This document shows positions 44,113-53,158 of a stretch of DNA of 64,000 bases, piece by piece; the stretch's first letter is position 1; every line of letters begins with the position of its first letter. This stretch comes from Nostoc sp. C052. GTDB lineage: Bacteria > Cyanobacteriota > Cyanobacteriia > Cyanobacteriales > Nostocaceae. The translations under genes and the position numbers were made by a program. The notes beneath the pieces were generated by a model. It was not told where the DNA came from. It ran no database searches and saw only the letters and a list, made by a program, of their open reading frames with translations. Location: assembly GCF_013393905.1 (NCBI RefSeq), contig NZ_CP040272.1, positions 5,824,001 to 5,888,000 on the forward strand. Reading direction: 5' to 3'.

Positions 44113-44622
44113 TGTTTTCAAGTCTTTGTTAGTTTGGAAGTTAAGTTTTAAACTACTGCCGTTTTTAGGCTTGGGTTGTCTTGACTACAGGCTTTTTGGC
44201 AATACAGTTGCTTAAAAACACAAACTGTATTGTTAACCATCTTTGGTATCTCAGCGCACAAACCCAGTTTAAGAAACATGAAGACCTAATTGGGTAAAGT
44301 TACTGCTGATCATCAATTAAAAAATGACGAATCTTTCGATTTTTTTATACGTTTAATTACATACTTTACCGAAAATCTTATGTATCTAAAAACTACAGTG
44401 TTATATTTTGGAGTTCAGTATAATACGGAGATTCGTAGGAACGCATATCAATATTGCGTAGATTTTGCCATTTTTCTCCAACTTGCTGCGCCGATCTAAA
44501 AAGGCGTCTCGTGGAGAAATTAGGGAGAAATGGGCACTCTGGAATTGGGGACTCTTTACTAGAGGCTAGGCAAAAAATTTATTTACAGCAGTTTTCATAT
44601 ATTTGAACCACATTTGTCGTAA
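44113..44622. other. Intergenic region upstream of the PEP-CTERM gene
   Basis: It contains the leader and promoter of the PEP-CTERM gene. A 69-codon frame at 44290-44499 has no family features and is considered chance. Confidence 0.45.
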
Positions 44623-44859
44623 GGGCACAGCATTACTCATTGGTGTCAACTTAAGCTGTCAACTTAAGCTGAAACTCCTTTAAAACTTTGTTTCCAGCCG
44701 GAGCCTGGAAATGCTGCTCTTGGTGGCTCTGGCGCTAGCAAGGGAGGCGGAGCCTCAAAGACGAGCATTCCCAGCCGGAGACTGGGAACGAGGCAATCTA
44801 AAAGCTAGTTATAGACTTGTTTTCACGTTAAGTTGACAGCAATGAGCATTGCTGTACCC
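44623..44859. mobile_element. MITE-like element with ~32-bp terminal inverted repeats
   Basis: The ends at 44623-44654 and 44828-44859 match as inverted repeats at 28 of 32 positions (core TGTCAACTTAA; outer GGGYACAGCA). The 237-bp interior holds a direct duplication of TGTCAACTTAAGC and a TTCCCAGCC/CTGGGAA hairpin, but no ORF. Non-autonomous transposon or repeat of the intergenic type. Confidence 0.7.
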
Positions 44860-44890
44860 CTACCGTGTAGTTTATTTACGTCTTGCTGTA

Positions 44891-46126
44891 CTAGTTCCTA
44901 TTTCCATGAAGAAACTCAGCAATTCTTTCTACAGCAGTTTCTAACAAAGGTGGCTCATGTACCAAGGCAAAACGCACATATCCTTCCCCAGATTTGCCAA
45001 AGCCTGCACCTGGGGAAACGGCTACACCAGTTTGTTTGACTAGTTCGGTACAAAATTCTATAGAGTTTTGACTCCAATGTGAAGGCAATTTTGCCCAGAT
45101 ATACATTGTGGCTTGGGGAGTAGGAACGTTCCAGCCAATGCGGTGTAAAGCATTGATGAAAGCATCACGCCGACTCTGGAAGGTAGCGACGGCAGATTTG
45201 ACGCCAGCTTGCGGGCCAGTTAGGGCAGCGATCGCACCATTCAAAATTCCCCGATACTGATTAAAATCAACGGCGGCTTTTACCTGGCGTAAGGCGTTAA
45301 TTAACTGGGCATTACCGATGGCGTAGCCAATGCGGAAGCCGCCCATATTATAGGACTTGGAAAGGGTGAAAAATTCAATGGAGACGCTTTTCTCTGGATC
45401 GGCTTGCAGAATTGAAGGGACTAGGGATTTTGGATTTTGGATTTTGGATTTTGGATTGGGAGAAGAATCTGCCCAGTCCTGACTCTCCCCAAATACCAAA
45501 TCTACGTAGGGGAAATCGTGAACTAGGACGAGATTGTGTTGCTGACAGAAGGCGACAGCTTCTTGGAAGAAAGATAAAGGTGCGATCGCAGCCGTGGGAT
45601 TATGAGGATAACTTAATACCATCATCCGCGACTGGGCTAAGACTGGGGCAGGAATATCAGCGAACACTGGTAAAAAACTGTTTTCTGCCAGTAGTGGCAT
45701 TGAGTAGATTTGACCACTGGCTAGATGGACTCCCCCAGCATGAGAGGGATAACCTGGATCGAGCAACAGGGCAAAATCTCCGGGATTGAGTATTGCTAGA
45801 GGTAAATGGGCTGTGCCTTCTTGAGAACCAATTAGAGGTAGTACCTCAGTTTGAGGATCGACTTTGATGCCAAATTTTTGTTCGTACCAGTTGGCTGCGG
45901 CTTCGCGAAATCCTTGAGTACCGTTAAATAACAGATAGCCGTGAGTACTGCGATCGCTAAGAGACTGGGCGATCGCCTCAATTACATGGGCTTCGGCTGG
46001 TAAATCAGAAGACCCCAACGACAAATCAATTACCTGTCGTCCAGCGGCCAAAGCGACTGCCTTGGCTCTGTCCATATCAGCAAATACATTTGATTGTAGG
46101 GGTTGTAAACGTTTTGCAAACTGCAT
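44891..46126 (-). CDS. PLP-dependent aminotransferase (aspartate/LL-diaminopimelate aminotransferase type)
   Basis: A 411-residue class I/II aminotransferase from ATG 46126; a slightly earlier ATG (46135) lies in a TCATTAG repeat. DLSLGSSDLPAEAHVIEAIAQSL, SYPHNPTAAIAP (substrate Asn), VLVHDFPYVDLVF and FFTLSKSYNMGGFRIGYAIGN (Schiff-base Lys) define the family. Resemblance is to the LL-diaminopimelate/aspartate aminotransferase branch; substrate is not certain. Near residues 220-234 the sequence SSPNPKSKIQNPKSLVPS is encoded by tandem GGATTTT heptamers, a repeat expansion within the gene. Confidence 0.88.
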   Translation of the reverse strand: MQFAKRLQPLQSNVFADMDRAKAVALAAGRQVIDLSLGSSDLPAEAHVIEAIAQSLSDRSTHGYLLFNGTQGFREAAANWYEQKFGIKVDPQTEVLPLIGSQEGTAHLPLAILNPGDFALLLDPGYPSHAGGVHLASGQIYSMPLLAENSFLPVFADIPAPVLAQSRMMVLSYPHNPTAAIAPLSFFQEAVAFCQQHNLVLVHDFPYVDLVFGESQDWADSSPNPKSKIQNPKSLVPSILQADPEKSVSIEFFTLSKSYNMGGFRIGYAIGNAQLINALRQVKAAVDFNQYRGILNGAIAALTGPQAGVKSAVATFQSRRDAFINALHRIGWNVPTPQATMYIWAKLPSHWSQNSIEFCTELVKQTGVAVSPGAGFGKSGEGYVRFALVHEPPLLETAVERIAEFLHGNRN

Positions 46127-46180
46127 ATTAGTCATTAGTCATTGGTCATTGGTCATTTGGTACGGACTATGAACTATTGA

Positions 46181-46516
46181 CTAATTAGTATTTAAGTGGG
46201 TATCTAGGAGAGCTAGTAATTTGTCTTTGCCGATGACCCCCTCGGTGGATATCAAAACTTCTTGACCTTGAAATAGTCTGAGGGCGGGTACGCCTTCAAC
46301 TTGGTACTGCTTAACAGTGAGTGGGTTGGGGTCAATTTCCATTTTAACGACTTTGAGGCGATCGCTATATTTGCTAGCAGCTGAGTTAATTAGGGGCGAC
46401 ATCAATTGACAAGGCCCACACCAGGAAGCCCAAAAGTAAACTAATACAGGCTGCTCGGCTTTTAACACTTCGGTTTCAAAATCAGCATCGGTTATGGTGA
46501 TTACAGCCTTACTCAT
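46181..46516 (-). CDS. Thioredoxin
   Basis: A 111-residue thioredoxin with the redox site WASWCGPCQLMSPLI and the cis-Pro motif VEGVPALRLF. The start ATG at 46516 gives a normal length; a longer frame upstream to 46555 adds an unconserved 13 residues. It reduces protein disulfides. The tail (ISTEGVIGKDKLLALLDTHL) is normal. Confidence 0.92.
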   Translation of the reverse strand: MSKAVITITDADFETEVLKAEQPVLVYFWASWCGPCQLMSPLINSAASKYSDRLKVVKMEIDPNPLTVKQYQVEGVPALRLFQGQEVLISTEGVIGKDKLLALLDTHLNTN

Positions 46517-46617
46517 TGCAGTCTCCGTCAGATGGCGATCAAAGTTGGCACACACAATACTTTATCCCAAAGTCGTCAATAGTCCATAGTCAATAGCAAA
46601 TGACTAATGACGTAAAA

Positions 46618-46640
46618 TCCCACAGCCAACAGGTGTGGGA
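46618..46640 (-). terminator. Stem-loop downstream of the first PspA-family gene
   Basis: TCCCACA and TGTGGGA pair over 7 bp with a 9-base loop; on the minus strand TTTTA follows. Located 31 bp past the stop of the PspA-type gene. Confidence 0.65.
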
Positions 46641-46670
46641 CTAGCTCAAATAAGTTTTCTACCAATAATT

Positions 46671-47453
46671 TTACAGTTGATCCAATTGTTTTCGTAGGGA
46701 ATCCAACTCGGCATCAACCACCTCATTAGACTTAGGATTAGGAGCAGGGGTTTGTTGTTGCGGTGGCAGTTGGGCTTGATTTTGGGGAGTTGCGGGTGGT
46801 AACATTTGTGCTTTCAAAGCTGCCAATTCATCATCAACATCGCTACTACCTTCCAACCGGGCAAATTGGCTTTCTAAATCTGCTCCTGCTAACTCTCCTG
46901 CTGACTGGGCACGAGCTTCTTGCATCAAGACTTTTTCTTCCATCCGCTCAAAGGCAGACATAGCACTGCTGGTATTCATCCCACTTACCATGTTTTGGAG
47001 TTGCTCTTGGGCTTTGGCAGTGGTGATTCTTGCTCTCAGCATTTCTTTCTTGGTCTTAGCCTCAGAAATTTTGCTTTCCAGCTGGATTAAGTTGCGCTTG
47101 AGGGTTTCAACTTGAGTGCTTTGGGTATCTAAACTAGCTTTGAGGGCAGCACTGGTATCCGTATAAGTCTTCTTGCGTTCTAAAGCTTGTCGTGCTAGGT
47201 TTTCATCACCTTTTTGCAGCGCCAGTTGAGCATTGCGTTGCCACTTATTGATTTCATTTTGAGCATCGCTATACTGTTTCTCACTGCGTTTTTGGGCGGC
47301 GATGGTCTGGGCTACTCCCTGACGCAGTTGTACCAAGTCTTCCTGCATTTCCAGGATGGCTTGCTCTAGCATTTTTTCGGGGTCTTCGGCTTTGTTAACC
47401 AGGTCGTTGAGGTTAGAACTAACTACTCGCTTAATGCGATCGAATAATCCCAT
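46671..47453 (-). CDS. PspA/IM30-family protein (Vipp1-like)
   Basis: A 260-residue PspA/IM30 protein, ESCRT-III-like membrane remodellers involved in thylakoid maintenance and stress. MGLFDRIKRVVSSNLNDLVNKAEDPEKMLEQAILEMQEDLVQLRQGVAQTIAAQKR is the amphipathic helix plus first helices; a long coiled coil follows, and SDVDDELAALKAQML is typical. The C-terminal ~45 residues (NQAQLPPQQQTPAPNPKSNEVVDAELDSLRKQLDQL) carry a Pro/Gln linker and a final helix as in Vipp1. A paralogue lies upstream at 47775-48527. Confidence 0.93.
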   Translation of the reverse strand: MGLFDRIKRVVSSNLNDLVNKAEDPEKMLEQAILEMQEDLVQLRQGVAQTIAAQKRSEKQYSDAQNEINKWQRNAQLALQKGDENLARQALERKKTYTDTSAALKASLDTQSTQVETLKRNLIQLESKISEAKTKKEMLRARITTAKAQEQLQNMVSGMNTSSAMSAFERMEEKVLMQEARAQSAGELAGADLESQFARLEGSSDVDDELAALKAQMLPPATPQNQAQLPPQQQTPAPNPKSNEVVDAELDSLRKQLDQL

Positions 47454-47774
47454 AACTTTGTTTTTCCTTGTGTAATTTACGCTTTTTGTTGGACAGTTAG
47501 CTTTTTTACTTTTTTATAGCTACCTATTTCAATGTAATCTTTCCAGTTTGAATCAGTATCTCCTAACAACTCCTAATTGTTAAGATATGCCAAACCGGGG
47601 TAATTAGTCGAACTTCAAGAAGAGGCAGGGGGCAGGGGGAAAAGGAGCAGGGCTAAATGACCCAAGCTTTGAGCCGACAAGCTTTGCAAAACATGGATCT
47701 GATTCCCTCACTTATTACTAAGTGGTTCCCGAACAGGGAGGGGTCGAATCCCCTTTCTGCCCCCTGCCTTTTTT
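47454..47774. repeat. Repeat-rich spacer between the PspA genes
   Basis: AGGCAGGGGGCAG (about 47624-47636) and CTGCCCCCTGCCT (47757-47769) are complementary and enclose about 120 bp including TCCC/GGGA and AGGGG/CCCCT small stems. A stretch near 47739-47754 resembles a tRNA T-arm, but the rest does not fold as a tRNA. Confidence 0.5.
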
Positions 47775-48527
47775 TCAAGAGTCCTGAGTTTTGGGTAACT
47801 GCTGTTGGGGAGGTTGCGCTGTCTTTTGGCTTTCCTCAATGAGTAGACTTTCGTGCTGTGTGCTTTCTGCCTCCTTGAGAACCTTTACCTTCATCGCTGC
47901 CAATTCGGTATCTACATCATTAGATTCCAAAGAAGTAAATTGTGTTTCCAAGTCGTCGCTACTAAGTTTAGCTATGGCTTCTGATTGAGCTTCTATCTGT
48001 AAAACTTTTTCTTCCATCCGCTCAAAGGCACTCAGACTGCTAGTGGTAGAAGTTGTGCCGAGCATTTCCTGGAGGCGATAAGATGCTTCAGCAGAACGAG
48101 CGCGAGCAATATACATATCTTTTTTAGTTTTTGCCTCGGCAATTTTTAACTCTAGCGATCGCATATCCTTTTTTAGCCTAACTACTATCTCGTTTTGCTG
48201 CTCTATCTGGGAATATAGGGCTGTAGTAGTTTCTTTATAAGCTTGGCGCTTAGTCAATGCTTCGCGTGCTAGAGGTTCGCTGCCTTGCTGTAGCGCCAAT
48301 TGGGCACGACGATACCATTCTTCTGTTTGAGATTGGGCAGCCGTTGCCTGGCGTTCAGTGCGTTTCTGGGTAGCGATCGCTTGTGCAACACCCTGCCGCA
48401 ACTGCATCAGATTTTCCTGCATCTCCAGAACAGCTTGCTCCAAAATCTTTTCTGGATCTTCTGCACCACTAATCAAACTATTGAAATTAGCGCGAATCAC
48501 CCGCAGAATACGGTTGATTAATTCCAT
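47775..48527 (-). CDS. PspA/IM30-family protein, second paralogue
   Basis: A 250-residue PspA/IM30 protein (MELINRILRVIRANFNSLISGAEDPEKILEQAVLEMQENLMQLRQGVAQAIATQKR). The helical core matches its neighbour closely. The C-terminus ends in a Gln/Pro tail without the terminal Vipp1 helix, so it is more PspA-like. GGAGAG precedes the ATG at 48527. The two paralogues are 321 bp apart in tandem, separated by G-rich repeats and a tRNA-like stem, suggesting duplication followed by divergence. Confidence 0.92.
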   Translation of the reverse strand: MELINRILRVIRANFNSLISGAEDPEKILEQAVLEMQENLMQLRQGVAQAIATQKRTERQATAAQSQTEEWYRRAQLALQQGSEPLAREALTKRQAYKETTTALYSQIEQQNEIVVRLKKDMRSLELKIAEAKTKKDMYIARARSAEASYRLQEMLGTTSTTSSLSAFERMEEKVLQIEAQSEAIAKLSSDDLETQFTSLESNDVDTELAAMKVKVLKEAESTQHESLLIEESQKTAQPPQQQLPKTQDS

Positions 48528-48844
48528 GTCGGCTCTCCATTCACGAAATCCAGTATTGAGTGCTGAGTGCTGAGTAATGAATTTAGTTAGAGAGTGCTGA
48601 ATGCTGTTAGCGGTAGCGGGGCGTTTAGCCCGTGCTGAGTAATGAATTTAGTTATAGAGTGCTGAATGCCCAATTAAAGTCTTGAGTATAAGAATTATTG
48701 TTGTAGGGTCGTCAACAAACAAGATTTTGTCTCTACTAGTCAGCACTTAGCACGGGCTAAACGCCCCGCTAACGCTAACACAACCCAGCACTCATTGACT
48801 TAGGACTGTTATCTTATGGTATCGTAAATTTTTACAACTTATGG
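48528..48844. repeat. Spacer with 31-bp inverted repeat
   Basis: 48606-48636 and 48749-48779 are complementary over 31 bp with one mismatch (core GCGGGGCGTTTAGCCCGTGCT) and bracket 112 bp. GAGTGCTGA-type direct repeats lie on both sides. No gene seen. Confidence 0.8.
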
Positions 48845-50209
48845 CTACTGAACCCGTGCCTTAATTCCCCTTGCCTGTAAAAGTTGCATCTGTTGTTTTA
48901 CTTGCTCTTTAGTTTTAAAAGCACCCAGATAAATCAATTCTTTGTTGGGCGATAAATAAGCATCAGGAATTACTTGTCGTGCTGAGGCAAAAGCTGCGCC
49001 TTTATTATCTATCACTATATGATAGAACCCATCTGTTCCTGGTTTAATTTCTGTATTCGGTTTTGGTGAAGTTGCGATCGCCTTAGGCGAGGTTTTTATC
49101 GGTGCAGTGGGAGGCAAATTCAGAGGAGGCAAGGATTGTAGTGCCGGTACTGGTGCTAAGGCGATCGGATTTGTCGGTTTTAAGGCTGTGTTGGCCTCAG
49201 GTAAAGCCGCTTGAGGATTTACGGGGTTTTGAGAAACTACTGGATTAGGGACTACTGCGGGGTTTGGTTGGACTTTGGGTTTTAAGCCAACTACATCATT
49301 AGGATCTCTCACCTCAGGAAACTCTTCATTAGCTAGATTGGGATATTTAGGCATAGATGTACTTGGTGGCTGGATTTGAGGTTGGACATTACTGCCAACT
49401 TCTTCAGCATTTTCTGGTGTGGGAGACGAATTCCCATTAAACAAATTGCCTAAATTCCATTGTGGTAAGCTTTTGGGATTGAACACTACATAACCCAAGG
49501 TAAGACTCGCCACCAGTAGTAGCAACATCGAGCCAATTCCCAAAGGTGATAACAGAGTGTCACTAGAATTACTTGGATTCTTGGTTTCTGGTTGTTCTTC
49601 TGCCAGACTTCGCAGCAGTGCTTCACTAGATTCTAAATAGTCATCTGGGTGCTTAGGAGTGTTATCTGGTTGCAAGAGATTTTCGCTTTTAGTCCCTTTA
49701 ACGAGTGCTGACACAATGCTGCTACTAAAGTTGGGTGGGGGTGGTGGAAGTTGAGTTTGTGTTTTAGCAGAATCGGAGGTAGAGGGCACATTAAGATTAT
49801 TCAGATTATTCAGTTCCTCGGTTTTTGCCATAGTCGGCGCCGGGTTCATCTCAGGATTCACTGCTACAGATGTGGGTGGTACGTCAATTTTTGCCTTAGT
49901 TGGCGCTGGGGTTCCCTGATAATTAACGGGTACAGATGTCGGTGGCACATTAGTTTTAATTTCCGTTACCGATGATTGAGTTGTGCCCGATGTTGTAGAA
50001 ATGGCAGTTAATGGCTGGGATTGATTACTCATGTAACTTGCAACACGGGACTGGTTTGATACTAAACCAGTTCGTGTACGTCGATATCGAGCTAACTCTT
50101 GATCTAGCGGTACTTCTAAACTTGCTAATGCTGCTGCTAGTGCTGGTTTCAATCCAGGTGTTTTAGACAATTGATGATTATCAGAATCGTTCAAGGGGTT
50201 TTGAGTCAT
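48845..50209 (-). CDS. Single-pass membrane protein with SPOR-like C-terminus
   Basis: A 454-residue protein. The N-terminal cytoplasmic part (LKPALAAALASLEVPLDQELARYRRTRTG) is followed by a Ser/Thr/Pro-rich linker and one membrane segment LGIGSMLLLLVASLTLGYVVF near residue 225. The large Pro/Asn-rich external region ends in a SPOR-like domain (YHIVIDNKGAAFASARQVIPDAYLSPNKELIYLGAFKTKEQVKQQMQLLQARGIKARV). SPOR domains bind denuded septal peptidoglycan, so a cell-wall or division role is plausible. Monocistronic. Confidence 0.75.
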   Translation of the reverse strand: MTQNPLNDSDNHQLSKTPGLKPALAAALASLEVPLDQELARYRRTRTGLVSNQSRVASYMSNQSQPLTAISTTSGTTQSSVTEIKTNVPPTSVPVNYQGTPAPTKAKIDVPPTSVAVNPEMNPAPTMAKTEELNNLNNLNVPSTSDSAKTQTQLPPPPPNFSSSIVSALVKGTKSENLLQPDNTPKHPDDYLESSEALLRSLAEEQPETKNPSNSSDTLLSPLGIGSMLLLLVASLTLGYVVFNPKSLPQWNLGNLFNGNSSPTPENAEEVGSNVQPQIQPPSTSMPKYPNLANEEFPEVRDPNDVVGLKPKVQPNPAVVPNPVVSQNPVNPQAALPEANTALKPTNPIALAPVPALQSLPPLNLPPTAPIKTSPKAIATSPKPNTEIKPGTDGFYHIVIDNKGAAFASARQVIPDAYLSPNKELIYLGAFKTKEQVKQQMQLLQARGIKARVQ

Positions 50210-50435
50210 TGTTTCTGTGCCTCAAGCGTAGATTGTTGGAATTATATTTGTGACAATAGTAGCGGAAATTATTTAAATAGATTTAGGTATTGGGTATGGG
50301 GCATTGGGCATTGGGAGGTGTGGGGGGGGGTGTGGGAGGAGAGGGAAGCAAAATTCTCATCTCCCTCATCTCCCTCATCTCCCCACACTCCCCACACTCC
50401 CTCATCTCCCCAGTCCCCACTCCCCACCTTTAACG

Positions 50436-50975
50436 ATGTCGTTGAAATCAATTAATGATATTTTAGGGATTCTGGAAAAGCAGGCTAAATGGCAGGAGCA
50501 ACCATTTCAACTGCTACTCAAGTGTTGGACAGAAGTTGTTGGCCCTGTGGTTGCTGCAAACACTCGGCCATTGTCGATTCAGCGTGATGTTTTGTCGGTA
50601 GCAACTTCTAGTGCTGCTTGGGCGCAAAACTTGACTTTTAGTCGCACATCTTTACTTTTAAAGTTAAATAAAAAGCTGCCAACGCCTTTGCTTGATATTC
50701 GCTTCTCTACTGCTGGCTGGCAAAATCGATCAGTGGAGAGAAAACAGCAACAATCTGTTTCGCCCAATGAGCATCCCAGTTATCTTGGTGATGAGATTAA
50801 ACACCCTGATGCTACACCCACGAAGGATGTGAATGCGGCTTTTGGACATTGGACGAAGATTGTGCGATCGCGATCGCATGGCTTACCCCTTTGTCCCCAA
50901 TGTCAATCTCCCACCCCAGCAGGGGAACTCCAACGCTGGCAAGTCTGTTCTATCTGTGCTGCTAAACGGTTTTGA
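50436..50975 (+). CDS. DUF721 (DciA-like) protein with C-terminal zinc finger
   Basis: A 179-residue protein from ATG 50436. The extra N-terminal residues in a longer frame come from a CTCCCTCAT repeat array. Residues about 5-95 (INDILGILEKQAKWQEQPFQLLLKCWTEVVGPVVAANTRPLSIQRDVLSVATSSAAWAQNLTF) are DUF721, the fold of DciA, a replicative-helicase loader. The C-terminus adds CPQC and CSIC pairs forming a zinc finger. Direct evidence for helicase loading here is lacking. Confidence 0.85.
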   Translation: MSLKSINDILGILEKQAKWQEQPFQLLLKCWTEVVGPVVAANTRPLSIQRDVLSVATSSAAWAQNLTFSRTSLLLKLNKKLPTPLLDIRFSTAGWQNRSVERKQQQSVSPNEHPSYLGDEIKHPDATPTKDVNAAFGHWTKIVRSRSHGLPLCPQCQSPTPAGELQRWQVCSICAAKRF

Positions 50976-51416
50976 AGGCAAAATAGTTGAGCATTATTCG
51001 TTAAGCAGAATTTATCCTGAACTAACTTGCTGCCGTTACATCAAATAGTTCTGAATCTTGAGAAAAAATATAATTTGCGGCTAAAATCTGCCGGATGTGG
51101 TATGCGAAGCAGACTATTTATCTAAAATTCTCTGTCTTAAGAAGGACTTAAGAAAGAAGTTAAAAGGCTGGAGAAATCAAAAGCTTTAGTTTTAATCTTG
51201 ATCCCTAATAAGTTTTAGACGATATCTATATGTAACTGCTCTAAGGATTATTTAAATATATAACAAGATTATAAAAATATCCTGAAGTTTATTTTTTACT
51301 TGGGATCGCTGAAACCTATAGAAAATAATGACTTTTTGGCTTTTCTCCGTCTTTATATATAGAAGCAGAATATAAAGATGAAATTCAGCCAGAAACGACA
51401 CTAAAGATGAATCCTA
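50976..51416. other. A+T-rich intergenic region
   Basis: No credible gene. It contains the promoter of the gene at 51417. A short CTTAAGAA direct repeat occurs near 51137-51155. Confidence 0.45.
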
Positions 51417-51731
51417 ATGAAACCCATTAAAGTTTTAGCATCTGCCTGTAAATATTGCCGTCATTACCAGCCAGAAGGTCGCCGTGGTGGAACGTGCCAG
51501 CAGTTGGGCGCACCAGTTCAAGCAACTTGGAAGGCTTGCTCTTTGGCGCTTCCACCTTTTGCACCTTCTTGGGAAACCTTAGAAGATGCTTGGGGTTTGC
51601 CAGATGCAGCCCCAGTTTTAACATCTTGTCAATCTCTAGCTTCAGATTTAGACAATACTGCTCTTGCCCCGATAGAGGAAATAACTGCTTCTATATCTGA
51701 ACAGGTAAAGACTAAAGCAGTGGTTATTTAG
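51417..51731 (+). CDS. Small cysteine-containing cyanobacterial protein
   Basis: A 104-residue protein with CKYC (C11, C14) followed by C27 and C42 in its N-terminal half, suggesting a metal site (ACKYCRHYQPEGRRGGTCQQLGAPVQATWKACSLALPPFAPSWETLEDAW). The C-terminal half is acidic and helical. I recognise no named family. It shares a terminator with menB. Confidence 0.7.
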   Translation: MKPIKVLASACKYCRHYQPEGRRGGTCQQLGAPVQATWKACSLALPPFAPSWETLEDAWGLPDAAPVLTSCQSLASDLDNTALAPIEEITASISEQVKTKAVVI

Positions 51732-51819
51732 TCATCCATTATTACTGGACTGAGTTTGTAGTCTACTTAAAATAAGATTTGTTTTTAAGATTTTTAGTGC
51801 TGTAAAAGTTGATATCTAA

Positions 51820-51852
51820 AAAAATCGCACCCTTTAGTGAGGTGCGATTTTT
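51820..51852. terminator. Bidirectional terminator between convergent genes
   Basis: AAAAATCGCACC and GGTGCGATTTTT form a 12-bp perfect stem with T-runs on both strands, between the gene at 51417 and menB. Confidence 0.92.
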
Positions 51853-51858
51853 GCAATT

Positions 51859-52692
51859 CTAAGGCAACCAAGGGAAAGAGCGAAAATCTGGTGGACGCTT
51901 TTCGAGAAAGGCTTGTTTGCCTTCAGACCCTTCTTCTGTCATGTAATAAAGTAGGGTGGCGTTGCCAGCGAGTTCTTGTAAACCAGCTTGTCCGTCACAA
52001 TCAGCATTGAAGGCGGCTTTGAGACACCGAATTGCGATCGGGCTTTTTTCTAAAATCTCCTGCGCCCATTGAATACCTTCCGCTTCTAGTTGTTCCACTG
52101 GAACAACACAATTAATTAAGCCCATTTCTAGCGCTTGTTGTGCATCATATTGGCGGCAGAGAAACCAAATTTCTCTAGCTTTTTTTTGTCCCACGATGCG
52201 GGCGAGATAGCTGGCTCCAAAACCACCGTCGAAACTACCAACTTTCGGCCCAGTTTGTCCGAAAATAGCGTTATCGGCGGCGATGGTCAGGTCGCAAATC
52301 AAGTGTAGAACGTGTCCACCACCGATCGCATATCCAGCCACTAAAGCAATCACCACTTTCGGCATGGAACGAATCAGGCGTTGTAAGTCCAGCACATTCA
52401 AGCGAGGTATGCCAGTATTATCCACGTAACCTGCATGTCCCCGCACGCTTTGATCGCCACCAGAACAGAAGGCATATTTGCCATCAGTATGTGGGCCATA
52501 GCCAGTAAATAGGACAACACCAATAGTAGTATCTTCACGAGCATTACAGAAAGCGTCGTACAGTTCAAAGACAGTTTCAGGACGGAAAGCATTGCGTTTG
52601 TGGGGACGGTTGATGGTGATTTTTGCAATGCCATCAGCTTTTTGATACAGAATATCGTCGTAGGTTTTGGCAGTTTGCCAGTTAATTTGCAT
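51859..52692 (-). CDS. menB: 1,4-dihydroxy-2-naphthoyl-CoA synthase
   Basis: MenB cyclises o-succinylbenzoyl-CoA in menaquinone/phylloquinone synthesis, which supplies photosystem I. The 277-residue crotonase-fold enzyme has CSGGDQSVRG, IRSMPKVVIALVAGYAIGGGHVLHLICDLTIAADNAIFGQTGPKVGSFDGGFG and the C-terminal EGKQAFLEKRPPDFRSFPWLP, all family-diagnostic. No other men genes nearby. Confidence 0.97.
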   Translation of the reverse strand: MQINWQTAKTYDDILYQKADGIAKITINRPHKRNAFRPETVFELYDAFCNAREDTTIGVVLFTGYGPHTDGKYAFCSGGDQSVRGHAGYVDNTGIPRLNVLDLQRLIRSMPKVVIALVAGYAIGGGHVLHLICDLTIAADNAIFGQTGPKVGSFDGGFGASYLARIVGQKKAREIWFLCRQYDAQQALEMGLINCVVPVEQLEAEGIQWAQEILEKSPIAIRCLKAAFNADCDGQAGLQELAGNATLLYYMTEEGSEGKQAFLEKRPPDFRSFPWLP

Positions 52693-53106
52693 TGGTATGG
52701 AGTGCGCTGTTGTGCTTGAGAATTTTATCGCGGACGTAGGGACATGCGATACCTGCGGTGGGCTACCCCTACGCTAAAATTGGCATCTCAAGCCTTTACA
52801 ATCTGCTAATTGTCTTGGTGTTGAGGAATAAAAATGCGACGTGTTCGTTTTTGGTCAATTAAGCAGGTAAGTTTCACGTAGAGGAGAAGGGCGATCGCAC
52901 TCCGTAAAAAATTATGGCTACAAATAAAGTTTTCCAAAGTGAAGAAGCGTTTAATATTGCTCGGTTAAGAAGATTTATAACTGAATTGCACTAAGATTTT
53001 TCTCGTTCCCAGCCTTCAGGCTGGGAAACGGTTAGGGAGAGGGTTGTATTTTGCGATCGCATCTCGTAATTTTTTGGGCAAAAGTCATGATTTTTCATCC
53101 TTTTAC
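52693..53106. other. Intergenic region with hairpin and gene fragments
   Basis: A GTTCCCAGCC/GGCTGGGAA hairpin sits at about 53006-53026, kin to those at 26633 and 44788. Two tiny frames (15 and 26 codons, near 52833 and 52915) look like fragments and are not called. No gene seen. Confidence 0.5.
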
Positions 53107-53158
53107 TTAATCTCGATGCAAAACTCGTTTGATATCTTTATCTTCATTGAAGGCTTTT

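Noticed and set aside
44290..44499. 69-codon frame upstream of the PEP-CTERM gene
   Set aside because: No conserved motif, irregular composition, and no support from context.
47617..47775. Possible tRNA or tmRNA between the PspA-type genes
   Set aside because: GGGGCAG/CTGCCCC and an AGGGG-TCGAAT-CCCCT stem look tRNA-like, but the loop is one base short, no D-arm or anticodon arm fits, and G-rich tracts here are common intergenic repeats.
52833..53000. Two tiny frames (15 and 26 codons) between menB and the dynamin-like gene
   Set aside because: Too short to support; they may be fragments of a decayed gene.
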